Positions 18,134 to 26,995 of a stretch of DNA of 64,000 nt are shown here, in pieces (the stretch's first letter is position 1; each line of letters opens with the position of its first letter). The position numbers were made by a program, and so were the translations under genes. The notes under the pieces were generated by a model that saw nothing but the letters and a program-made list of their open reading frames with translations, searched no databases and was not told the DNA's origin. Location: positions 310,001 through 374,000 of the forward strand of contig NZ_FOXL01000002.1 of assembly GCF_900115705.1 (NCBI RefSeq). The letters are read 5' to 3'. Source of the stretch: Frateuria terrea (lineage in GTDB: Bacteria; Pseudomonadota; Gammaproteobacteria; Xanthomonadales; Rhodanobacteraceae).

Positions 18134-18232
18134 CCGCGGCTTGCGACGTTGCTGCCCCGTGCAGCGAACCCACCGTTGAGATCAAGACTTCCGCAGGTCC
18201 ACACTGCACGCCCCTACCCAAAGGAAGCAGGC

Positions 18233-18925
18233 ATGCGCACCATCGGCCTCATCGGCGGCATGAGCTGGGAATCGACCGTCGAGTACTACCGCCTGATCAA
18301 CCGAGGCGTACGCGATCGCCTTGGCCCGCTGCATTCCGCGCGCCTGCTGCTGGACAGCCTGGACTTCTCGGTCATCGCCACCTGCCAGCGCGAGGGCGAC
18401 TGGGACCGCGCCGGAACACTGCTGGCCGAGTCCGCGCGCCGCCTGCAGGCCGGCGGCGCCGGTTGCATCCTGATCGGGGCGAATACCATGCACCGCGTGG
18501 CCGCTGCCGTGGAAGCCGCGACGCCGCTGCCGCTGCTGCACATCGTCGATGCCACCGGCAGCGCAGTCCGCGCGCAGGGGCTGAACACGGTGCTGTTGCT
18601 CGGCACCGCATTCACGATGGAGCAGCCCTTCTTCCGCGACCGCATGCAGCGCGACCACGGCGTGCGCTGCCTGGTGCCCGGACCGGCGGAACGGGCCGAG
18701 CTGCATCGGGTGATCTACGAGGAACTCTGTGCCGGCCGGTTCAGCCCACAGGCGCGCGAGTATCTACTGCGCCTCGTCGCCGCCGGCGTGCACGCCGGCG
18801 CGCAGGGCGCGATCCTGGGTTGCACGGAACTGGGACTGCTATTGGGCGACGCCGAAGCGGGCGTGCCGGTGTTCGACACCGCCGCGCTGCACGCCGCCGC
18901 GGCGGTGGAATTCGCGCTCGCTTAG
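18233..18925 (+). CDS. Aspartate/glutamate racemase family protein (RacX/YgeA type)
   Basis: A 230-residue cofactor-independent amino-acid racemase. The start IGLIGGMSWESTVEYYRLIN is the family signature; the first catalytic-region segment is GCILIGANTMHRVA (about residue 78-90, here Thr-Met where many members have Cys-Thr) and the second is GAILGCTELGLLL (about 195-205, Cys present). The loss of the first catalytic Cys position is also seen in YgeA-like branches, so substrate and activity are uncertain. An AAGGAAG site lies before the ATG at 18233. Its stop overlaps the stop of the convergent permease gene. Confidence 0.85.
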   Translation: MRTIGLIGGMSWESTVEYYRLINRGVRDRLGPLHSARLLLDSLDFSVIATCQREGDWDRAGTLLAESARRLQAGGAGCILIGANTMHRVAAAVEAATPLPLLHIVDATGSAVRAQGLNTVLLLGTAFTMEQPFFRDRMQRDHGVRCLVPGPAERAELHRVIYEELCAGRFSPQAREYLLRLVAAGVHAGAQGAILGCTELGLLLGDAEAGVPVFDTAALHAAAAVEFALA

Positions 18926-20286
18926 GGCACGGTCGCCAGGTTCGCGCGCATGCGGCGGTCAATGCCGAAAAGCCAGTAGGCCACGGTCAGCAGCACCACC
19001 CATGCCACGCCGACGTAAAGCGCCACGCGCGTATCCGGGCTGTAGCCGAGCATCACCAGCACGAAGGCGAGGAAGGCCAGCGCCAGCAGGCTGCTCGCCG
19101 GCCACAGGCGCAACCGGAACGCCAACGGCTCCGGCTGCCGGCGGTGGAAGCGCCAGTGCGCCACCAGCACGGTGCCCCAGGTCCACACGGTGTTGAACGC
19201 CAGGATCGACATGATCATGCCGAAGATGCGCTCGGGCACCAGGTAGTTCATCAGCACACCCAGCAGCAGGAAGAAGATCGTCACCAGCACACCGCGCACC
19301 GGCACGCCGCTTGCGCTCAGGCGCCCCATCGCCGCCGGCGCCTGGCCTTTGCTGGCCAGGCTGTGCAGCATGCGGCTGCCGCTGAAGGTGGTCGAGTTGA
19401 AACTGGACAGCGCCGCGGTGATGACGACGAAATTGATCAGCCCCGCCGCCTGTGGAATGCCGAGCTTGGCAAAGGTGGTGACGAACGGGCTGCCTTGCGT
19501 ACCCAGCTCGTTCCATGGGTAGATCGCCATGATCACGAACAGCGCGCCGACGTAGAAGATCAGGATGCGCCAGATCACCGAGTTGACCGCCTTCGGAATG
19601 GTGCGTTCCGGATGCGCCGCTTCGGCCGCCGCCATACCGATCGTCTCGATACCGCCGAAGGAGAACACCAGCACCGGCAGTGCCAGCACCATGCCGGTGA
19701 AGCCATTGGGGAACCAGCCGCCGTGCGTCCACAGGTTGGAGATGCCGACCGGCTGCCCAGCGTTGCCCCAGCCCAGCCAGATCATCCCGAAGCCACCCAG
19801 GATCATCAGCACCACGGTGAGCACCTTGATCAGCGCGAACCAGAACTCGAGCTCGCCATAGACCTTGACCGCCATCAGGTTCAGTCCACCGATCATCACC
19901 ACGCTGGCGAACGCCCAGATCCACTGCGGCAGCTCGGGGAACCAGTCCTTCATATAGATGCCCACCGCCGTGCTTTCGGCGATGCCCACGCCCATCATCA
20001 GCACCCAGTAGTTCCACCCGGTGAGATAGCCGGCGTACGGCCCCAGGTACTTGTGCGCATAGGTGCTGAAGGAACCGGCGATCGGCTCGTGCGCGGCCAT
20101 CTCGCCCAGCGCACGCATGATCACGAAGATCATCGCACCGCCGAACAGGTAGGCGATCAGCACCGACGGCCCGGCCAACTTGATGGTGCTGGCCGAGCCC
20201 AGGAACAGCCCGGCGCCGATGCACATGCCCAGCGCCATGAAGGTGATGTGGCGCGGCGTGAGCTGCCGCTGCAATTGCTCGCTCAT
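18922..20286 (-). CDS. Amino-acid permease of the AAT/APC family
   Basis: A 454-residue protein with about 12 hydrophobic segments. The N-terminal LTPRHITFMALGMCIGAGLFLGS and GPSVLIAYLFGGAMIFVIMRALGEMAAHEP are the diagnostic opening of AAT-type transporters (ProY, GabP, AnsP), which import amino acids with protons. The exact substrate cannot be read; the N-terminus is closest to ProY-like members. It follows the rhomboid gene by 25 bases on the same strand, so the two may share a message. Confidence 0.9.
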   Translation of the reverse strand: MSEQLQRQLTPRHITFMALGMCIGAGLFLGSASTIKLAGPSVLIAYLFGGAMIFVIMRALGEMAAHEPIAGSFSTYAHKYLGPYAGYLTGWNYWVLMMGVGIAESTAVGIYMKDWFPELPQWIWAFASVVMIGGLNLMAVKVYGELEFWFALIKVLTVVLMILGGFGMIWLGWGNAGQPVGISNLWTHGGWFPNGFTGMVLALPVLVFSFGGIETIGMAAAEAAHPERTIPKAVNSVIWRILIFYVGALFVIMAIYPWNELGTQGSPFVTTFAKLGIPQAAGLINFVVITAALSSFNSTTFSGSRMLHSLASKGQAPAAMGRLSASGVPVRGVLVTIFFLLLGVLMNYLVPERIFGMIMSILAFNTVWTWGTVLVAHWRFHRRQPEPLAFRLRLWPASSLLALAFLAFVLVMLGYSPDTRVALYVGVAWVVLLTVAYWLFGIDRRMRANLATVP

Positions 20287-20311
20287 GTAAGGCCCGTAAA
20301 GGAAGGAAGGG

Positions 20312-20962
20312 TCAGCGATTTAACCGGCGCTTCGGCTTGATCGGCAGCCGTCCACGCCAGTATTCGATCAGCACGTAGCCGCCGAGCATGCCGCCCAGGT
20401 GAGCAAAATGCGCCACGCCCGCCTGCGTCCCGGTCACGCCGAGCACCAGCTCTATCACGGCGTAGCCGGTCACGAACAGCCAGGCCGGCATCGGGATCGG
20501 CAGGAAGATCAGCATCATCTTCTCGTGCGGATACATCATGCCGAACGCCAGCAGCAGGCCGAAGATCGCGCCGGAGGCGCCCAGCGTCGGATAGAAGCCA
20601 TGGGTGAACCAGTGCACCACCAGCAGTTGCGACAGCGCCGCCACGACCAGGCATACGAAGTAGTACAGCAGGAACTCGCGCCCACCGAACAGCCGCTCGA
20701 TCGGTCCGCCGAACATCCACAGCGCCAACATGTTGAACGCGATGTGTTCCAGGCCTCCGTGCATGAACGCGTAGCTCACCAGTTGCCAGGGCCGGAAACC
20801 GACAGCGACCAGCCCATTGGCGGTCTGCGCCCACTGGTCCGGCCCCCACGGCCATAAGGCGAAGTGCAATACCAGTACGTCGCCCAGCAGCATCTGCAGC
20901 AGGTAGACGGCGATATTGGCGATCAGCAGGTTACGGGTGACAGGGGGAAGCTGGTAGGGCAT
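20312..20962 (-). CDS. Rhomboid family intramembrane serine protease
   Basis: A 216-residue protein with six hydrophobic segments. The catalytic Ser lies in TLGASGAIFGLLLAFG (GxSG motif, about residue 133) and the catalytic His in VAHFAHLGGMLGGY (about 185); the upstream HGGLEHIAFNMLALWMFG loop carries the conserved H and N residues. Rhomboids cleave membrane proteins within the bilayer. The start at ATG 20962 gives a short cytoplasmic N-terminus (PYQLPPVTRNLLIANI). A terminator for the upstream NlpC/P60 gene separates it from that gene. Confidence 0.93.
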   Translation of the reverse strand: MPYQLPPVTRNLLIANIAVYLLQMLLGDVLVLHFALWPWGPDQWAQTANGLVAVGFRPWQLVSYAFMHGGLEHIAFNMLALWMFGGPIERLFGGREFLLYYFVCLVVAALSQLLVVHWFTHGFYPTLGASGAIFGLLLAFGMMYPHEKMMLIFLPIPMPAWLFVTGYAVIELVLGVTGTQAGVAHFAHLGGMLGGYVLIEYWRGRLPIKPKRRLNR

Positions 20963-21031
20963 GGTGGATCCGATGGCGACCTCGTCAGGGTAACGCAAAC
21001 GGCACCCGCACACGGACGCTGTCCGGGCATG

Positions 21032-21055
21032 AAAAAAGGCCGCCTGCTGGCGGCC
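21032..21055 (-). terminator. Rho-independent terminator after the NlpC/P60 gene
   Basis: Read leftward, the stem GGCCGCC / GGCGGCC with a short loop is followed by six T residues (A run at 21032-21037 on the given strand). Confidence 0.85.
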
Positions 21056-21086
21056 CGACTGCGGAAACCCCCGTGGTGTTTCCCAT

Positions 21087-21713
21087 TCAACCGTTCTGCG
21101 CGATGCCCTCGGGCCGGCGTGCGCCAGCGAAATGCTTGGCCCAGTAGGCCTCGTCCAGGCTGGACACTTCCACCGACTTGCCTGCCGAGGGCGAGTGAAT
21201 GAAGCGACCGTTGTCCAGGTAGATGCCCACGTGCGAGATGCGCTTCTTGCCGCGGGTGTGGAAGAAGACCAGGTCGCCCGGCTGCATGTCGTCGCGCTTG
21301 ACCTTGATGCCCGCCAGGAACTGGCGCGCCGAATTGGCCGGCAGGTGCAGGCCGATCGCATGGGCGAATACGTAGCGGACGAAGCCGCTGCAATCGAAAC
21401 CGGTGGAAGGCGAATGGCCGCCGCGGACGTAGCGCACGTCGCGCAGCTTCATCGCCAGTGCGACCAGCTCCTGGCGCAGGTCGGCCACTTCGCTGGCCGG
21501 TTCGGACTCTTTCGCCTGTGCCGGCACCAGCGCCGACGGATCGGCCGGCAGGGTCGCGTGAGCCAGCGCCGGTGCCAGGTTGGCCAGCGGCAGCGCCAGC
21601 AGCGGCGCGGCGGCGACAGCAGCCGGGGCGGCAGGCTCGGCAGCATGCGCAGGCACGATCGCGAACAGCGCGGCAAACAGGGCGGCGGTCACGATCGGGC
21701 GCTGGAAGGGCAT
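21087..21713 (-). CDS. Secreted NlpC/P60 (C40) peptidoglycan endopeptidase
   Basis: A 208-residue protein with a signal peptide ending AHA-A at about residue 24 and an Ala/Pro-rich linker to about 70. The NlpC/P60 domain shows the catalytic Cys in GFDCSGFVRYVF (about 107), the His in ISHVGIYL (about 161) and the FIHSPSAGKSVEV segment with the third polar residue. Such enzymes cut the D-Glu/diaminopimelate-side bonds of peptidoglycan stem peptides in the periplasm. Single gene with its own terminator. The region to the right (21714-21939) contains a 12-base palindrome CGTTTCGAAACG at 21834-21845. Confidence 0.92.
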   Translation of the reverse strand: MPFQRPIVTAALFAALFAIVPAHAAEPAAPAAVAAAPLLALPLANLAPALAHATLPADPSALVPAQAKESEPASEVADLRQELVALAMKLRDVRYVRGGHSPSTGFDCSGFVRYVFAHAIGLHLPANSARQFLAGIKVKRDDMQPGDLVFFHTRGKKRISHVGIYLDNGRFIHSPSAGKSVEVSSLDEAYWAKHFAGARRPEGIAQNG

Positions 21714-21939
21714 GCGGGAAAATCCCTTTGCTGACGAAGGCTTTGGCCGTGGCTGCGGTCGCGGCCTGGCAAGGGATCGAAGTTAGCAAAGCGATCCGGC
21801 CCGGATGTTGGATTGACGTTAACTAAACCCCGGCGTTTCGAAACGTTCACACAAGCGTGTGATCGGGAGCACGGCAGCCAGCTCCCACCAGCTCCCGCAC
21901 CTTGGCGGGCACGCCCGGGATACGTCGCGCGCGGCGCGC

Positions 21940-22647
21940 CTACTTGGCCGGCACGGGGCGTCGGCCGAAGATGGCCGTGCCGATGCGCACCTCGGTCGCG
22001 CCTTCGGCGATCGCCTGCGGAAAATCGCCGCTCATGCCCATCGACAGCCGTGGCAGCTGGTGGCCCCGAGCTGTAGCGGCATCGCGCAGCTCGCGCAACC
22101 GACGGAAGCAGGCACGTACGGCCGCGTCATCCTCCGATTGCACGGCCAGCGTCATCAGGCCGCGCACGCGGAGCGTGGGGTAGCCCCCCAGGCGGTCGAG
22201 GAAGGCCGGCAGCTCGTCCGGCGGCAGGCCGTGCTTGCTTTCCTCGGGCGAGGTCTTGACCTGCACCAGCACGTCGATCGCGCGGCCTTCGGCGCCCAGC
22301 CGCCGGTGCAGCGCTTCGGCCAGCTCCAAACGGTCCAGCGACTGCACTTCGCTGGCCAGCCGTGCGGCGTCCTTGGCCTTGTTGGTCTGCAGGTGGCCGA
22401 TCAATACCCAATCGAGCGGCAGCTCGGCCAGCGCAGCGGACTTGTCGCGCAACTCCTGCACCTTGTTTTCGCCGAAGCGGGTCAGTCCCAACGCCACTGC
22501 CTCGCGAACGGCTTCCACGCCGAAGGTCTTGCTGACTGGCAGTACGGTCACCTCGGCCGGATCGCGGCCGGCGGCGCGGCATGCCGCGTCCACGCGCTGG
22601 CGCACGGCGGCCCAGCGCGCGGCGAGCGTGTCGGCCGTCTCGCCCAT
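21940..22647 (-). CDS. yggS: PLP homeostasis protein, YggS/PLPBP family
   Basis: A 235-residue alanine-racemase-fold protein with the PLP-binding Lys in LPVSKTFG (about residue 40), FGENKVQEL, WVLIGHLQTNKAK and the C-terminal phosphate-binding LSMGMSGDFPQAIAEGATEVRIGTAIFG. The family buffers pyridoxal phosphate and has no known catalytic activity. In many Xanthomonadales and pseudomonads it is near pilT/proC; here it follows an M20 peptidase gene by 4 bases, suggesting a two-gene operon. Confidence 0.93.
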   Translation of the reverse strand: MGETADTLAARWAAVRQRVDAACRAAGRDPAEVTVLPVSKTFGVEAVREAVALGLTRFGENKVQELRDKSAALAELPLDWVLIGHLQTNKAKDAARLASEVQSLDRLELAEALHRRLGAEGRAIDVLVQVKTSPEESKHGLPPDELPAFLDRLGGYPTLRVRGLMTLAVQSEDDAAVRACFRRLRELRDAATARGHQLPRLSMGMSGDFPQAIAEGATEVRIGTAIFGRRPVPAK

Positions 22648-22651
22648 CTGG

Positions 22652-24085
<1,434 letters not shown>

Positions 24086-24300
24086 GGGGGCCAGACTCCT
24101 TGCATATACGGGAAGCCCTCTAGTGTACCAGCGGCACTGGAACGGCCTGTCATGCCCACACGGCGTCGGCCACCACCCACATCCGCAAGCGTCCTACCCG
24201 TCGGGAAGCCAAGTCTCGCGCCGACGGCGCCCGGCCGCGCGCATGGCCACACTTTCCGGGCGGCAACGGTGCCGTCCAATCATCCCAGGGAGGGAAACCC

Positions 24301-24648
24301 ATGCAGTCGAAGTTCCGCAACCTGCTCGTCGCGCTGGCCCTCGCGGCCTCGCTCGCGTTGCCGGCGTTCGCCGCCACGCCGGTGAACGTCAACAAGGCCG
24401 ATGCGGCCACCATCGCCAAGTCGCTGGACGGCATCGGCCAGTCCAAGGCGCAGGCGATCGTGGCCTGGCGCCAGGCGCACGGCCCGTTCAAGAAGGTCGA
24501 GGACCTGGCCCAGGTCAAGGGAATCGGCAAGGGCACGCTCGAGCGCAACCGTGACGCCATCCGCTTCAGCGGCGACCTGCCGCCGCCAAAGGCCGCGCCG
24601 GCCAAGAAGGCTGCGCACCGCAAGACCAAGGCCGTTGCCAAGAGCTGA
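24301..24648 (+). CDS. ComEA-like helix-hairpin-helix DNA-binding protein
   Basis: A 115-residue protein with a signal peptide ([14 protein letters not shown], cut near residue 25). The short mature protein has the double HhH motif [30 protein letters not shown] ... [20 protein letters not shown], the ComEA pattern, and a basic Lys/Ala tail. ComEA proteins bind incoming DNA in the periplasm during transformation, and this is the minimal single-domain type found in Gram-negative bacteria. A GGGAGGG site precedes the start. Divergent from the M20 gene across 215 bases that show no other gene. Confidence 0.85.
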   Translation: MQSKFRNLLVALALAASLALPAFAATPVNVNKADAATIAKSLDGIGQSKAQAIVAWRQAHGPFKKVEDLAQVKGIGKGTLERNRDAIRFSGDLPPPKAAPAKKAAHRKTKAVAKS

Positions 24649-24869
24649 TCGGCGCGGCTTCCATTCCTTCCCTCGACAGCTCCGGGGGAGGGCCTGGAAG
24701 GGTTGACTTCCGGCCTCCCCTCGCCGGTTCCCCGACCCTTCGTCGGGAGCGCGGAGCGCTCCTGTCGCCATGGCAGTGGCTACGCCCATGGATGGGCACC
24801 CTGGCGCCGCCAACAGCGCTGCGCCGGGCTTGCGCTACACTCGCGCGCTTTCCACGCTACCGGCCCGCC

Positions 24870-25322
24870 ATGATCCTCCCGCGCTACCGCATTGCCGCCT
24901 CTGCCATCGGCGGCGCCGGCAAGGGTTTGTTCCTCGACGAGGACGTAGCCGCCGGACGCATCATCACCGCGCCGGACGCGATCGACCGTACCTTCAGCCC
25001 GGCCGACCTGGCCGCGCGCCCGGAGCTGGCCTATGCCAGCGCCCGCTGGTTCGAGGACCGCTACACGCTCTCGCCCGACTGGCCGGACGAGTGCTACATC
25101 AACCACAGCTTCGAACCCACGGGCCTGTGGCACCTCGGCTTCGTGTTCGCATTGGCCGACCTGCCGGCCGGTACCGAGCTGACGGTGGACTACCGCCACC
25201 TGCTCCCGCCCGGTCAGGCCGAGGACTTTATCGATACCGCCACCGGTGAGAAGATCGTCGGGTATGCATGGGCCGAGAGCCTGGCCTCAAGTACGCATGC
25301 GCTGAGCCGATTGCTCAAGTGA
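24870..25322 (+). CDS. SET domain protein (putative protein-lysine methyltransferase)
   Basis: A 150-residue minimal SET domain: the N-terminal SAIGGAGKGLFLDEDVAAGR, the substrate/AdoMet motif YINHSFEPTG (NHSxxP; Asn and His bind AdoMet) and the closing ELTVDYRHL (E-x4-DY). It lacks the pre- and post-SET cysteine clusters of eukaryotic enzymes, as usual for small bacterial SET proteins. The start at 24870 was chosen because the SET core begins at once after it. The target protein is unknown. Twenty bases upstream of the next GNAT gene, so probably co-transcribed. Confidence 0.88.
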   Translation: MILPRYRIAASAIGGAGKGLFLDEDVAAGRIITAPDAIDRTFSPADLAARPELAYASARWFEDRYTLSPDWPDECYINHSFEPTGLWHLGFVFALADLPAGTELTVDYRHLLPPGQAEDFIDTATGEKIVGYAWAESLASSTHALSRLLK

Positions 25323-25341
25323 CGGCCTGCCATTCGGACCG

Positions 25342-25884
25342 ATGATGTCCCACATTCCCACTCTCCAGACTCCGCGCCTGCGCCTGGTTGCACTGGCCGC
25401 CAGCCATTTCGACGATTACGCCGCCATGCTGGCCGATCCCGACAGCACTCGCTGGATCGGCGACGGCCAGCCGCTGGACCGCACTGGCGCATGGCGCTCG
25501 CTGGCCATGCTGCTGGGTCACTGGGAACTGCGTGGCTGCGGCATGTGGGCGCTGGAACTGAAGGACACGGGCGAATTCGTCGGCCGCGCCGGCCTGATGT
25601 ATCCCGAAGGCTGGCCCGACCTGGAACTGGGCTGGATGCTCAAGCCCGAATTCCGCCACCACGGCTACGCCACCGAGGCCGGCCACGCCGTGCTCGACTT
25701 CGCCTGGAACCAGTTGCACGCGCAACGGGTGATCAGCCTGGTGCGCATCGGCAACGAGGCCTCCGACCGGGTCGCCGAGCGGCTGGGCGGCGAGCACATC
25801 GAAGACATGGACTTCTACGGCAGCCACAACCACGTGTTTGCCTACTACCCGCCGTACCGCGAGACGCGCAGGGCCTGGGCCTAG
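25342..25884 (+). CDS. GNAT N-acetyltransferase, RimJ/RimL type
   Basis: A 180-residue protein with RimJ/RimL-type layout: LQTPRLRLVALAASHFDDY at the start, the beta4 strand LELGWMLKPEFRHHGYATEAGHAVLDFA with the acetyl-CoA loop (RHHGYA; usual form R-x-x-G-x-A), and the C-terminal VISLVRIGNEASDRVAERLGG. It probably acetylates an N-terminal or small-molecule amine with acetyl-CoA. The acceptor is unknown. Follows the SET gene. Confidence 0.9.
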   Translation: MMSHIPTLQTPRLRLVALAASHFDDYAAMLADPDSTRWIGDGQPLDRTGAWRSLAMLLGHWELRGCGMWALELKDTGEFVGRAGLMYPEGWPDLELGWMLKPEFRHHGYATEAGHAVLDFAWNQLHAQRVISLVRIGNEASDRVAERLGGEHIEDMDFYGSHNHVFAYYPPYRETRRAWA

Positions 25885-26086
25885 CCGGCCCCTGGAGCAC
25901 CTGCCCGGGACTGCACCCTCGGGCAAGCTTCGATTCCGGCTCGCCGCCGATCCTCGAAGCGAAAGACTGGCAGTCCGTAAGCTCCGGGCACGGACACGCA
26001 CGCCGAAACATCCCGGTTGGTCCCAGCGCAGGTGCAAGGCGCGCGAAACCGAAGCGCGTCCCTCTTGCAAGGGACTACACAAGGGA

Positions 26087-26995
26087 CTACAGCGCCGGCG
26101 TAAACCCGCCCCGCCGCGACACCAGCGAACGACCCACCGCCGCCAGCGCGAACAGCCGCGCTACGCGCATCCAGCCGACCGCGAGCACGGCCAGCTCGGT
26201 GAACAGCAGCGCCAGCAGGAAGCCGCCCAACCCCACCGCCGTGGTCTGCAGGCGCGCCACACCGAAGGCCAACGCGACCGCCGAACCGATGGCGCCGACG
26301 ATCACGTAGCTCAGCAACGTACCCAGCGGCCGGCGCAGCAACTGCATGAAGCCGCGACCCAGCGCGCGGGTCGCCGAGCGCAGGCCCGGGTCGACGATGA
26401 AGGCGGCGCGGGCCGAGTCGACCATCGCATGGGCCAGCACGAACAGCACCGCCAGCACCCATAGCGCCGTGTGCTGGTAGCGATCGGCAGCGCTCTGCAG
26501 CACCGCATGGTCGGCCGACTTGTGCGCCGCGCCGATGGCCATGGCGCCCAAGCCGATGGCGACCGCGTACGGCAGCAACGACCACAACATCAGGCGGAAC
26601 ATGCGGCCGTATTCGATCACCCCGGACTGCATCAGCTGGCCGAAGCCCAGCGCGCGGCCGGCGCGGCCGGTAGCCACGGTCATCCCGGTCAGGAACGGCC
26701 CCAGCAACAGCGCGAACGCCACCGCGAGCACCAGCGAGCCATGGAACCACGCGCTCGCTTGGTCCAGCGCCGTGATCATGTCGCCGAACATCAGGCCGTC
26801 GAACCGGCGCGCCCATGGCGCGGCATGCACCGAATGGTCGAGCAGGTCCGCCAGCGCCCGCCAGAACGGCAGCGCCGCCGCCGCGGTGGGCAGCAACAGG
26901 AACAGCAACCACAGCAGCAGAAGCCGCCACTGAAGGGCCACCACGGGAGCACGCAGCACGGCACCCACATCGGTACGTCGGGTCGAGGTCATCAT
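26087..26995 (-). CDS. Polytopic membrane protein paired with the M1 peptidase
   Basis: A 302-residue protein with about six hydrophobic segments (about 22-42, 75-100, 130-155, 175-195, 235-260, 262-285). The start at 26995 overlaps the stop of the M1 peptidase gene by one base (TGATG), indicating coupled translation. I do not recognise a family. A structural partner or localiser for the peptidase is possible but only from position. Confidence 0.65.
   Translation of the reverse strand: MMTSTRRTDVGAVLRAPVVALQWRLLLLWLLFLLLPTAAAALPFWRALADLLDHSVHAAPWARRFDGLMFGDMITALDQASAWFHGSLVLAVAFALLLGPFLTGMTVATGRAGRALGFGQLMQSGVIEYGRMFRLMLWSLLPYAVAIGLGAMAIGAAHKSADHAVLQSAADRYQHTALWVLAVLFVLAHAMVDSARAAFIVDPGLRSATRALGRGFMQLLRRPLGTLLSYVIVGAIGSAVALAFGVARLQTTAVGLGGFLLALLFTELAVLAVGWMRVARLFALAAVGRSLVSRRGGFTPAL

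Noticed and set aside
18372-18611. Arg-rich frames inside the racemase gene
   Set aside because: Out-of-frame reading of a recognised gene.
24733-24770. Short hairpins after the HhH gene
   Set aside because: CCGAC/GTCGG and AGCGC/GCGCT pair, but there is no T run and the stems are short; not called as a terminator.
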